A stretch of 8,214 nt of DNA from an uncultured Lachnospiraceae bacterium (GTDB taxonomy: Bacteria > Bacillota > Clostridia > Lachnospirales > Lachnospiraceae), in assembly GCA_947631075.1 (NCBI GenBank), contig CANRJU010000106.1, positions 1 to 8,214 of the forward strand, read 5' to 3'. The notes beneath the pieces are model-generated. The model did no database searches. It was not told the origin of the DNA and saw only the letters and a list, made by a program, of their open reading frames with translations. The position numbers were made by a program, and so were the translations under genes. Of this stretch, positions 1-7,200 are shown piece after piece. Positions within the stretch are counted from its first letter, which is position 1, and each line of letters starts with the position of its first letter.

Positions 1-292
1 CCAGTACGATGATGGCCAGCAGAAACAGCAGGGACAGGACGATGGAGAGCGGGCGCTTGAACAGGTCCGCCGTCCTGCCGTTCCATTTTTTTAAAATCTT
101 ATTTTCAATGAAGCTCATGGGGAGGTTCAGCACAAAGGCGGTGGCGCCCCCGTAAATAAAGGGCTTCACGATGGAGAGGACGAGCCCCACGCCCCCGAAG
201 ACGACGCCGCTGTACATCAGCGCCAGCACTAGCAGGGCGGCAAAAAGCATCAGGTTGCGTATGTGCCGCCGGTTTTCTTTGTTTAAATTCAT
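1..292 (-). CDS. AI-2E family transporter / UPF0118-type membrane protein (N-terminal part, cut by window edge)
   Basis: The reverse strand reads open from an ATG at 292 to the left edge, giving 97 residues with no stop. An AGAGG ribosome binding site lies about 7 nt upstream of the ATG, which supports this start. The N-terminus is short and basic (NKENRRHIRN), followed by a hydrophobic stretch at about residues 14-42. The segment KPFIYGGATAFVLNLPM (about 43-59) resembles the conserved 'KPF..G..iAf.LN.P' signature near the start of AI-2E-family permeases in Clostridia. A basic loop (about 66-80) and another hydrophobic helix (about 81-97) follow. Family members are multi-helix membrane proteins; some have been linked to AI-2 export or ion antiport, but the substrate cannot be told here. 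The gene is transcribed divergently from pth. The family call rests on pattern recognition of a partial protein. Confidence 0.78.
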   Translation of the reverse strand, partial: MNLNKENRRHIRNLMLFAALLVLALMYSGVVFGGVGLVLSIVKPFIYGGATAFVLNLPMSFIENKILKKWNGRTADLFKRPLSIVLSLLFLLAIIVL

Positions 293-372
293 GACAGACC
301 TCTTTTCTGGAAAAAATATATGTTGGTTTTTCTTTCTATCGGTTGAAAAATGCCTTTTCGTTCTGATACCTT

Positions 373-401
373 ATCATAACAGGAAACAAATAAATGCGCA
401 A
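373..401 (-). promoter_or_regulatory. Candidate sigma-A promoter for the AI-2E-family gene
   Basis: On the reverse strand a -35-like TTGCGC (complement of 396-401) is followed 17 nt later by TATGAT (complement of 373-378). TATGAT matches five of six positions of the -10 consensus and is preceded by TGT, an extended -10 element. The -35 matches only three of six positions. The predicted transcript would have a leader of about 70 nt before the ATG at 292. The nearest half-site of the repeat cluster (GAAAC, 383-387) falls inside the spacer, so a bound protein could affect this promoter. Confidence 0.4.
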
Positions 402-469
402 CAACGTTTATAAAAAACGTCGTTTCGAAGAAACATAGTTTCCACAAAATGTCGTTTCGAATAAGAAAC
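383..469. repeat. Cluster of GTTTC/GAAAC half-sites with a 16-bp direct repeat (candidate operator)
   Basis: GAAAC occurs at 383-387, 430-434 and 465-469; GTTTC occurs at 422-426, 438-442 and 454-458. A 16-bp block, AAAA(C/T)GTCGTTTCGAA, is present at 414-429 and again at 446-461 with one mismatch, a 32-bp offset (about three helical turns). Each copy is followed by GAAAC, forming dyads GTTTC-GAA-GAAAC (422-434) and GTTTC-GAATAA-GAAAC (454-469). A third dyad, GAAAC-ATA-GTTTC, overlaps at 430-442. A separate dyad ACGTTT/AAACGT lies at 404-409 and 415-420. Repeated phased dyads between divergent promoters are typical of repressor or activator binding sites. The cognate protein is unknown and the regulatory role is inference. 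Confidence 0.5.
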
Positions 470-499
470 AACGCTCCCAACGTATTAAAAAATAAAATA

Positions 500-529
500 T
501 TGTAAAAAAGCAGGAAAATGTGCTAAGAT
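500..529 (+). promoter_or_regulatory. Candidate extended -10 promoter for the pth operon
   Basis: TTGTAA (500-505) is followed by an 18-nt spacer and TAAGAT (524-529). A TGC immediately before the -10 gives the TGn extended motif. The -35 matches four of six consensus positions and the -10 matches five of six. Transcription would begin near 536, leaving a leader of about 65 nt with a GC-rich hairpin. It is the best plus-strand promoter candidate in the intergenic region. Confidence 0.5.
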
Positions 530-538
530 AGAAAATGA

Positions 539-565
539 CCCGGGGGCCAAAAAGAGGCCGTCGGG
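539..565 (+). promoter_or_regulatory. GC-rich hairpin in the predicted pth leader
   Basis: CCCG (539-542) can pair with CGGG (562-565) and GGCC (545-548) with GGCC (556-559). A small GG/GT internal loop separates the two helices and the apical loop AAAAAGA is seven nucleotides. It sits almost at the predicted transcript start, about 26 nt before the ribosome binding site. There is no U-tract after it, so it is not a standard intrinsic terminator. A role as an mRNA-stabilising 5' stem or protein-binding site is possible but only inferred. Confidence 0.4.
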
Positions 566-601
566 CAATATCTGTCGTATGAGAGAAGAATGGAGGATTT
601 T

Positions 602-1177
602 ATGTATCTGATCGCGGGCTTGGGAAATCCGGGCACAGAATACGCCGCCACAAGGCACAATATCGGTTTTGACATGATTACATATCTCTGTGATGAGTAC
701 AATATATCCCTGCGGGGGAGAAAGGGAAAGGCCCTTGTGGGAAAGGGCGTGATTGCCGGGGAGCAGGTCCTTCTGGCGCAGCCCCAGACATACATGAACC
801 TGAGCGGCGAGAGCATCCGCGCCCTGATGGATTACTACAAGCTGGACCTGGATGAGCTGATTATCATCTGCGACGATATCAATCTGCCGGTGGGACAGAT
901 CCGGGTGCGCCCGAAGGGGAGCGCCGGCGGGCACAACGGCCTCAAGAACATCATCCAGCACCTGGGCACAGAGGAATTTACCCGCGTCCGGATCGGCGTG
1001 GGGGCGAAGCCCGACGGGGGCGACCTCATAAAGCATGTGCTGGGGCGTTTCTCCAGGGAGGAGGACGGCATGGTTCGGGACGTGTTCGCCCTGGCGGAAA
1101 AAGCGCTTTTGGCCATCATGACCGAGAGCGTCAGTGAGGCAATGAATCAGGTAAACGGAGTAAAAATAGAGAGGTAG
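602..1177 (+). CDS. pth: Peptidyl-tRNA hydrolase (Pth)
   Basis: Cytosolic esterase that cleaves the bond between peptide and tRNA in peptidyl-tRNAs dropped by the ribosome, recycling the tRNA. The product is 191 residues, the usual size for bacterial Pth. It opens with the family signature MYLIAGLGNPG. Catalytic and binding residues are in place, with E. coli counterparts in brackets: N9 (Asn10), H19 (His20, catalytic), M65-N66 (Met67-Asn68) in QTYMNLSG, D91 (Asp93) and N112 (Asn114) in GSAGGHNGL. The frame is open from an ATG at 590, but the ATG at 602 has GGAGG five nt upstream and starts exactly at the conserved N-terminus, so 602 is preferred. The stop lies 2 nt before the mfd start, implying co-transcription and probable translational coupling. 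Confidence 0.96.
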   Translation: MYLIAGLGNPGTEYAATRHNIGFDMITYLCDEYNISLRGRKGKALVGKGVIAGEQVLLAQPQTYMNLSGESIRALMDYYKLDLDELIIICDDINLPVGQIRVRPKGSAGGHNGLKNIIQHLGTEEFTRVRIGVGAKPDGGDLIKHVLGRFSREEDGMVRDVFALAEKALLAIMTESVSEAMNQVNGVKIER

Positions 1178-1179
1178 AC

Positions 1180-4100
1180 GTGGAGACATTACTGGCCCCG
1201 CTCAGGGAATTAGAAGAATATACGCAGCTAAAGCTCGCCGTGGAGAAAAAGGACACCCCGGCCAGCGTGACCGGCGGCGTCGATACGCAGAAGGCCCATC
1301 TGATTTTTGGACTGCAAGACGCCTGCGAGATTCGGCTGATCGTCACGCACAACGAGATCCGCGCGCGGGAAATCGTGGAGGATTGCCGGATGTACGACCG
1401 GAACGTCATGTACTATCCGGCCAAGGATCTGATTTTTTACAGCGCCGACGTGCACGGAAGGGCCATCGTCAAGGAGCGCTTAAAGGCGGTGAAAGCCATT
1501 GCGGAAGGGGGTCCGCTGACCATCGTGACCACCGTAGACGCCGGCATGGACGCCTGTATTCCTTTTGGAAAATATATCGAAAACAAAATATCCATAGCCG
1601 CGGGAGACGAGCTGGATCTGCCGGAGACGGAGAAAAAGCTGGCGGCCATGGGCTACGAGAACGTGTCCCAGGTGGAGCGCGAGGGAGAATTTTCCGTCCG
1701 GGGCGGCATTCTGGACGTTTTCCCCTTGACGGAGGAGGCCCCGGTGCGGGTGGACTTCTGGGGGGACGAGGTGGACAGCATCCGCAGTATCGAGGTGGAG
1801 AGCCAGCGGTCCGTGGAGGAGCTGGAGACGGTGGACATACTCCCGGCGGCGGAGGTGTTCATGGACGCCGACCAGACGGCCCGCGGCCTGCATCAGATCA
1901 GCCTGGAGATGGAGCGGTGCTGCCAGAAATTCATGGACGGCGAAAAACGCGAGGAGGCCGCCAGGCTCAGGCAGAACGTGGAAAATTTCTGCGAGACGTG
2001 CCGGATCAGCCCCGCCCTCGTCAACCTGGAGAGCTATATCCGCTATTTTGCGGACAAGGAGGAGACCTGTTCTTTCTTTGACTACTTTGAGGGGAGAAAG
2101 GTCTGCGTGTTCATGGACGAGCCGGGCCGTTGCGTGGAGAAGGCCGAGGCCGTGGAGTACGAGTTCCGCGAGAGCATGGGAAGTCGCCTGGAGAAAGGCT
2201 ATATCCTTCCGGGACAGATGGACGTGCTCTACCCGGTATCCCAGATATTGGCGAAGCTCCAGAAGTATCCGCTGATTCTCTTTACCGCGCTGGAGGGCTT
2301 TGTCCGGGAATTTGCCATAAAGAGAAGATTTTATTTTCAGGTGCAGTCCGCGCCTTCCTATAATAACAATTTTTCCCTTCTCGTGAAGGACATAAAGAAA
2401 TTTAAAAAGCAGAAATACCGGGTGCTGATCATATCCGCCTCGGAGACCAGAGGGCGGCGGCTCTGCCAGGACTTGATGGATTTTGACATAGGAGCCGTGT
2501 ACGATGGGAGCCTGCAGCGGGAGCTAAAGCCCGGCGAGGTTCTGGTCACGAGAGGGAATGTGCGCCGCGGGTTCGAGTACGCCGATCTCCGGTTCGTGGT
2601 GGTGACGGAGAGCGACATTTTTGGCGGGCGGACAAAGAAGAAAAAAGCAAGGCCCAAGCGGCACGAGGGGGCGGCCATCCGGAGCTTCCAGGACTTGAAA
2701 ATCGGGGACTATGTGGTGCATGAGAACCACGGGCTGGGCATTTATCAGGGAATCGAGAAAATCGAGGTAGATCAGGTCACGAGAGATTACCTGAAGGTGG
2801 CCTACGCCGGGGGGAGCAACCTGTATGTGCCGGCCACATCCCTGGAGGTGCTGCAGAAATACGCCGGGAGCGAGGCGAAGGCCCCCAGGCTGAACAAGCT
2901 GAACTCGCCGGAGTGGAAAAAGACCAAATCACGGGTGCGGGGGGCGGTGCAGGAAATCGCTCAGGAACTGGTGGAGCTCTACGCCGCCAGGCAGACCCGG
3001 CAGGGCCACGCCTTCGAGAAAGACACGGTCTGGCAGAAGGAATTTGAGGAGCTGTTCCCCTATGAGGAGACGGAGGACCAGTTAAAGGCCATTGAGGACA
3101 CCAAGCGGGACATGGAGAGCACGAAGATCATGGATCGGCTGATCTGCGGGGACGTGGGATACGGCAAGACCGAGATCGCCATCCGCGCGGCCTTTAAGGC
3201 GGTGATGGACGGCAGGCAGGTAGCTTTTCTGGTGCCCACCACGATTCTGGCGGGGCAGCACTACAATACATTTGCCCAGCGCATGAGGGATTACGGAATC
3301 AACGTGGAGCTTCTGTGCCGCCTGCGCACGCCCGCCGAGCAGAAAAAGACAATTCAGGGGATTAAAAAGGGCAGCGTGGACGTTGTCATCGGCACACACC
3401 GGCTGCTGGGAAAGGACGTCGCCTACAAGAACCTGGGGCTCTTGATCGTGGACGAGGAGCAGCGCTTCGGCGTCACTCACAAGGAGAAGCTCAAGCAGAT
3501 GAAAAACGACATCGACGTGCTGACGCTGACCGCCACGCCGATTCCCCGGACCCTTCACATGAGTTTAGTGGGAATCCGCGACATGAGCGTGCTGGAGGAG
3601 CCCCCGATGGACCGGATGCCGATTCAGACCTTTGTTATGGAGAAAAATGAGGAGATCGTGCGGGAGGCCATTCTCCGCGAGATCGGCCGGGGCGGCCAGG
3701 TGTACTACGTCTACAACCGGGTGGGCAATATGGATATCGTGGCGAATGAAATCGCGAAGCTGGTGCCGGAGGCGGTGGTAGCCTGCGCGCACGGGCAGAT
3801 GAACGAGCGCGAGCTGGAAAAGACCATGTTCCGGTTCGTGGAGGGCGAGATCGACGTGCTGGTGGCCACCACCATTGTGGAGACCGGCCTGGACATCCCC
3901 AACGTCAACACGATTATGATCGAGGACGCCGACCGGCTGGGGCTCTCCCAGCTCTACCAGCTCCGGGGCCGGGTGGGGCGCAGCAACCGCACCGCCTACG
4001 CCTTCCTCATGTATAAGAGGGATAAGATGTTACAGGAAGTAGCGGAAAAAAGGCTCGCCGCCATCAAGGAATTTACGGAGTTGGGGTCCGGTTTCCGGAT

Positions 4101-4701
4101 TTCCATGCGGGATCTGGAGATCCGGGGCGCCGGGAACGTGCTGGGAGCCAGCCAGCACGGCCACATGGAGGCCGTGGGGTACGACATGTACTGCAAAATG
4201 CTTTCCGAGGCGGTGAAGCGGCTGAAGGGGGAGACATTCCGCGAGGAGGATTTTGAGACGGGCATAGACATAAAGGTTGACGCATTTATCCCAGTCAGTT
4301 ATATTAGTAATGAGCTGCAGAAGCTGGATATTTATAAGCGGATTGCCGAATTGGAGACAGAGGAGGAGAGACAGGACATGGTCGACGAGCTCATCGACCG
4401 GTTCGGGGAGCCGCCCGCGAGCGTCATGAACCTGTTGGCGATTGCCTTGATGAAAGCCAGGGCCCATCAGTGCTATATCACCGAGATCGCGGATAAGAAC
4501 GGGCTTCTCAGGCTGGGAATGTACCCCCTGGCGAAGATCGATCCGTCCCGGATTCCGGAGATGGTGGCCGGGATGGGGGGAAGGCTCCGCTTCGTGCCGG
4601 GGAAGGAGCCGTATTTCGAGTACCGCCCTCAGGGGGATCTGCTGGCGGAGGCGGAATTTATGGTAGATGAGATTCAGAAGATATGTCTGTTAGAAGAATA
4701 G
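1180..4701 (+). CDS. mfd: Transcription-repair coupling factor Mfd (TRCF)
   Basis: DNA translocase that recognises RNA polymerase stalled at lesions, displaces it and recruits UvrA for nucleotide excision repair. The 1173-residue product is full length for the family. An N-terminal UvrB-homology module (about 1-340) includes the GGILDVFP region (about 175-182). A basic linker rich in Lys/Arg (about 484-495) precedes the RNA polymerase interaction domain (about 503-575, starting FQDLKIGDYVVHENHGLG). The RecG-like superfamily 2 motor carries Walker A GDVGYGKT (657-664, K663), DEEQ (758-761), TATPIPRT (784-791), the TTIVETGLDIPN motif (897-908) and QLRGRVGR (927-934). The TRG translocation motif follows at about 969-1005, then the C-terminal D7 domain from about 1030. 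The start is GTG, with AGAGAGG about 5 nt upstream inside the end of pth. The motif near 711-717 reads LLCRLRT where many homologues have LSRFRT, a mild deviation. Confidence 0.97.
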   Translation: METLLAPLRELEEYTQLKLAVEKKDTPASVTGGVDTQKAHLIFGLQDACEIRLIVTHNEIRAREIVEDCRMYDRNVMYYPAKDLIFYSADVHGRAIVKERLKAVKAIAEGGPLTIVTTVDAGMDACIPFGKYIENKISIAAGDELDLPETEKKLAAMGYENVSQVEREGEFSVRGGILDVFPLTEEAPVRVDFWGDEVDSIRSIEVESQRSVEELETVDILPAAEVFMDADQTARGLHQISLEMERCCQKFMDGEKREEAARLRQNVENFCETCRISPALVNLESYIRYFADKEETCSFFDYFEGRKVCVFMDEPGRCVEKAEAVEYEFRESMGSRLEKGYILPGQMDVLYPVSQILAKLQKYPLILFTALEGFVREFAIKRRFYFQVQSAPSYNNNFSLLVKDIKKFKKQKYRVLIISASETRGRRLCQDLMDFDIGAVYDGSLQRELKPGEVLVTRGNVRRGFEYADLRFVVVTESDIFGGRTKKKKARPKRHEGAAIRSFQDLKIGDYVVHENHGLGIYQGIEKIEVDQVTRDYLKVAYAGGSNLYVPATSLEVLQKYAGSEAKAPRLNKLNSPEWKKTKSRVRGAVQEIAQELVELYAARQTRQGHAFEKDTVWQKEFEELFPYEETEDQLKAIEDTKRDMESTKIMDRLICGDVGYGKTEIAIRAAFKAVMDGRQVAFLVPTTILAGQHYNTFAQRMRDYGINVELLCRLRTPAEQKKTIQGIKKGSVDVVIGTHRLLGKDVAYKNLGLLIVDEEQRFGVTHKEKLKQMKNDIDVLTLTATPIPRTLHMSLVGIRDMSVLEEPPMDRMPIQTFVMEKNEEIVREAILREIGRGGQVYYVYNRVGNMDIVANEIAKLVPEAVVACAHGQMNERELEKTMFRFVEGEIDVLVATTIVETGLDIPNVNTIMIEDADRLGLSQLYQLRGRVGRSNRTAYAFLMYKRDKMLQEVAEKRLAAIKEFTELGSGFRISMRDLEIRGAGNVLGASQHGHMEAVGYDMYCKMLSEAVKRLKGETFREEDFETGIDIKVDAFIPVSYISNELQKLDIYKRIAELETEEERQDMVDELIDRFGEPPASVMNLLAIALMKARAHQCYITEIADKNGLLRLGMYPLAKIDPSRIPEMVAGMGGRLRFVPGKEPYFEYRPQGDLLAEAEFMVDEIQKICLLEE

Positions 4702-4706
4702 GAGGG
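4701..4706 (+). promoter_or_regulatory. Ribosome binding site of the foldase gene, overlapping the mfd stop
   Basis: GGAGGG begins on the last base of the mfd TAG (4699-4701) and ends five nt before the TTG at 4712. This strong site at ideal spacing decides the unusual TTG start. It also places ribosomes finishing mfd directly on the next gene's initiation region, as expected for translational coupling. Confidence 0.75.
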
Positions 4707-4711
4707 TTACC

Positions 4712-5698
4712 TTGAAAAATAAGCTGATCGCGCTGTGCCTGTGCGCGTGTCTCGCTATGGGGCTCACGGGCTGCGGGGGGGAGACGGTGGAGGACACGAC
4801 CTCCAGTTCCGAGATTGCCTCTTTGGTGGACAACGGCAATCTGTCGGAGGATTCCGCGGTGATCGCCGTGGGAAAGACCACCGTGCCGTACCGGGAATTT
4901 AAGGCGTACTATTATTTTATGAAAAACCGGTATGAGGACGTGATGGGCGAGGGCGTGTGGGATTATTCCGGAGAGGGAGAGGGCAAGACCATCGGCCAGG
5001 AGGCCATGGAGGACGTGGTGCGGCTGATCATTCAGGTGAAGGTGATCTGCAAGGCGGCAGCCGTTCAGGAAGTGACGCTGGCGGCGGACGAAAAGGAAGA
5101 AGCGGACCACAACGCCCGGAACTGCTGCGCGGAGATTCCCGACGAGGTCCAGCAGGAAAACGGCCTCAGCATCCCCCTGCTCACCCAGATTTTTGAGGAA
5201 AACAGGCTGGCGGAGAAGATGTACAACGTCGTGACCGGACAGGCGGACATCCAGATTCCGGCGGAGGACTGCCGGGCGGCCAAGGTGCAGCTCATCTGCC
5301 TGAAGGCGTCGGAGGAGGACCGGGAAGCGGTCAGAGAGAAGGCGCAGCAGCTCAGGCAGCAGATCGCGGACGCCGACGAGAGCTTTTACACCTTCGCGAA
5401 GGCCAACGACCAGGGCGGCGAGATTGAGTGCCTGATTGGACGGCTGGATGAGAGGAAGTCCCTGGCGGACGCCGTGCTGGGGCTGAAGCGCTACGAGATG
5501 TCTCCGGTGGTCGAGGAGAGCGACGGATTTTACATCGCCTATGTGACACAGGTTCCGGGAAAGGCGCTGAACAAAGAATATAAAAATCAGATGATACAGA
5601 AAAGACAGACCGAGGCGTTCCAGAACGCGTATAAGGAGTGGTCTGGAAAATATGGCGTGAAGGTAAGCAAATCACTATTGGATGAAGGAGAGGATTGA
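4712..5698 (+). CDS. PrsA/SurA-like foldase lipoprotein with a degenerate parvulin domain
   Basis: Predicted membrane-anchored extracytoplasmic lipoprotein of 328 residues, probably a folding chaperone for secreted proteins. The N-terminus MKNKLIALCLCACLAMG is a short lipoprotein signal ending in the lipobox LTGC, with C21 as the lipidated residue. An acidic, Ser/Thr-rich linker (about 24-45) follows. Residues about 46-180 form a helical SurA_N-like region (YREFKAYYYFMKNRYEDV and onward). Residues about 185-280 resemble a parvulin-type peptidyl-prolyl isomerase fold, with AAKVQLICLKA (189-199), a GGEIECL strand (235-241) and DGFYIAYV (271-278). Parvulins usually have a His near position 193; here it is Gln, so isomerase activity may be lost and chaperone activity retained. 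The basic C-terminal tail is also typical. A foldase gene after mfd is common in Firmicutes. The start is TTG, fixed by the GGAGGG site. Confidence 0.78.
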   Translation: MKNKLIALCLCACLAMGLTGCGGETVEDTTSSSEIASLVDNGNLSEDSAVIAVGKTTVPYREFKAYYYFMKNRYEDVMGEGVWDYSGEGEGKTIGQEAMEDVVRLIIQVKVICKAAAVQEVTLAADEKEEADHNARNCCAEIPDEVQQENGLSIPLLTQIFEENRLAEKMYNVVTGQADIQIPAEDCRAAKVQLICLKASEEDREAVREKAQQLRQQIADADESFYTFAKANDQGGEIECLIGRLDERKSLADAVLGLKRYEMSPVVEESDGFYIAYVTQVPGKALNKEYKNQMIQKRQTEAFQNAYKEWSGKYGVKVSKSLLDEGED

Positions 5699-5706
5699 GG
5701 GTGAAG

Positions 5707-7200
5707 ATGAAAAGAAGCAGCGGAATATTGATGCCGGTGGCCAGCCTGGATTCCGATTACGGGATCGGATGCCTGGACGACGCGGCGTATCGGTTTGTGG
5801 ATCAGTTGGAGAAGGCGGGGCAGACGTACTGGCAGATTCTTCCCATGGGACCCACCGGATACGGGGACTCTCCCTACCAGTCCTTTTCCACCTTTGCCGG
5901 AAATCCCTATTTTATTTCCCTGAAGGAACTGATTCGCCGGGGATATCTCACCAGGGAGGAGTGTGAGAAATCCACGGAGGGGATGACGGACGGCTGCATC
6001 CGGTACGACCTTTTGTACCAGAGGCGCTTTGCCCTGCTCAGAAAGGCCTTCGCGGCCAGCGGGATCGAGACGGATCCGGGATTCAACGCCTTTGTGAAAG
6101 ACAACAGTCATTGGCTGCCGGACTACGCGCTTTTTATGGCCATCAAGGACAGCAAGGGCGGCCAGAGCTGGTCTCAGTGGGAGGCGGACATCCGGATGCG
6201 CAGGCCGGAGGCGATGATGTCCTGCCGGAACCGCCTGATGGACGACGTGAACTTCTATCAATTCTTACAGTACGAATTTGCCTGTCAGTGGGACAAATTG
6301 AAGACGTACGCCAATGAAAAAGGAATCCGCATTATCGGCGATATTCCCATCTATGTGGCTATGGACAGCGCGGACGCCTGGTCGGAGCCGTCCCTGTTTC
6401 AGTTAGACAAAAAAGGAAATCCCGTCCGGGTGGCCGGGTGCCCGCCGGACGCTTTTTCCAAGACGGGACAGCTCTGGGGCAATCCCCTCTACGACTGGGA
6501 GCAGCACAAAAAGCAGAAATATGCCTGGTGGGTGGAGCGGATCCGGAAGTGCTTTCAGTGGTATGACGTGGTGCGGATCGACCATTTCCGGGGCTTCGAT
6601 GAATACTACGCCATCCCCTACGGCGACAAGACGGCGGAGAAGGGCAAGTGGATGCCGGGGCCCGGCATGGAGCTGTTTACGGCCTTGAAAAAAGAGCTGG
6701 GAGATATGCCGATTATCGCGGAGGATCTGGGCTTTCTCACCGACAGCGTGCGGGAACTGCTGGAGGATACGGGCTATCCGGGCATGAAGATCATGCAGTT
6801 TGCCTTTGACTCCCGCGAGGACAGCGATTACCTGCCCTACCGCTACGAGAGAAATTCCGTGGCCTACACCGGCACTCACGACAACTCAACCACCTATTCC
6901 TGGTGGGGAGAGCTGCATAAAGAAGATAAGGCGGTGGCCCTGCGCTATCTGAACCGGAGTTCTTTTACATCCAGAAAAAAGCTGACCTGGGATCTGATCT
7001 GTCTGGCCATGTCCAGCGTGTCCGATCTGTGCGTGATTCCCCTGCAGGATTATCTGTGCCTGTCCAACGAGGCCCGGATCAATACTCCGTCCACCCTGGG
7101 CGGCAACTGGCAATGGCGCGTGAAGCGGGGGGCGCTGACGGATTCGTTGTGCGAAAAAATCCGCCAGATGACAAAATTGTACGGCAGAGCAAAAAAATAA
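5707..7200 (+). CDS. malQ: 4-alpha-glucanotransferase (amylomaltase, GH77)
   Basis: Cytosolic enzyme that transfers alpha-1,4-glucan segments between maltodextrins in maltose and glycogen breakdown. The 497-residue product matches the usual size of GH77. The catalytic triad is intact: nucleophile D292 in RIDHFRGFDEYYAIP, acid/base E339 in IIAEDLGFLTDS, and D392 in YTGTHDNSTT. Other family motifs are GDIPIYVAMDSADAW and AGCPPDAFSKTGQLWGNPLYDW. It begins KRSSGILMPVASLDSDYGIG, where most homologues have SLPS rather than SLDS. The frame is open from TTG 5695, with GTG 5701 and ATG 5707 also possible. ATG 5707 has GAGGG five nt upstream and fits the family N-terminus; GTG 5701 has GGAGAGG seven nt upstream and is a real alternative. 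The foldase stop is 8 nt or less away, so malQ is probably co-transcribed with pth, mfd and the foldase gene. No terminator hairpin is evident after it. Confidence 0.94.
   Translation: MKRSSGILMPVASLDSDYGIGCLDDAAYRFVDQLEKAGQTYWQILPMGPTGYGDSPYQSFSTFAGNPYFISLKELIRRGYLTREECEKSTEGMTDGCIRYDLLYQRRFALLRKAFAASGIETDPGFNAFVKDNSHWLPDYALFMAIKDSKGGQSWSQWEADIRMRRPEAMMSCRNRLMDDVNFYQFLQYEFACQWDKLKTYANEKGIRIIGDIPIYVAMDSADAWSEPSLFQLDKKGNPVRVAGCPPDAFSKTGQLWGNPLYDWEQHKKQKYAWWVERIRKCFQWYDVVRIDHFRGFDEYYAIPYGDKTAEKGKWMPGPGMELFTALKKELGDMPIIAEDLGFLTDSVRELLEDTGYPGMKIMQFAFDSREDSDYLPYRYERNSVAYTGTHDNSTTYSWWGELHKEDKAVALRYLNRSSFTSRKKLTWDLICLAMSSVSDLCVIPLQDYLCLSNEARINTPSTLGGNWQWRVKRGALTDSLCEKIRQMTKLYGRAKK

Larger units (their letters stand above)
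293..601. other. Divergent intergenic region between the AI-2E-family gene and pth
   Basis: This stretch of about 310 bases is markedly more AT-rich than the flanking genes and contains no convincing gene. It holds a candidate minus-strand promoter (373-401), a dense set of GTTTC/GAAAC half-sites (383-469), a candidate plus-strand promoter (500-529), a GC-rich leader hairpin (539-565) and the pth ribosome binding site (592-596). Short reading frames crossing it lack ribosome binding sites and resemble no known protein. Confidence 0.7.

Noticed and set aside
171..413. Plus-strand 80-codon frame crossing the AI-2E-family gene start
   Set aside because: It is antisense to the AI-2E-family coding region, then runs into AT-rich spacer; it has no recognisable domain.
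414..469. CRISPR-like array from the 16-bp direct repeats
   Set aside because: Only two copies exist, the unit is too short, the spacing leaves a 16-bp spacer, and the repeats contain nested dyads. A regulatory site fits better.
289..480. Minus-strand 63-codon frame upstream of the AI-2E-family gene
   Set aside because: It starts at a TTG with no ribosome binding site, overlaps the operator-like repeats and the promoter, and ends inside the start of the next gene.
590..601. Upstream ATG (590) as the pth start
   Set aside because: It would add four residues (MEDF) before the conserved MYLIAGLGNPG; the GGAGG at 592-596 is positioned for the ATG at 602 and would lie inside the longer reading frame.
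485..1189. Minus-strand reading frame of 234 codons opposite pth
   Set aside because: It is antisense to a well-supported pth gene with intact catalytic motifs, has no ribosome binding site and resembles no protein. High GC at third codon positions creates such shadows; the same holds for the long antisense frames opposite mfd, the foldase gene and malQ.
1383..2081. Plus-strand 232-codon frame inside mfd
   Set aside because: It is an out-of-frame reading of mfd with a Gly/Arg-rich composition typical of frame-shifted GC-rich coding DNA.
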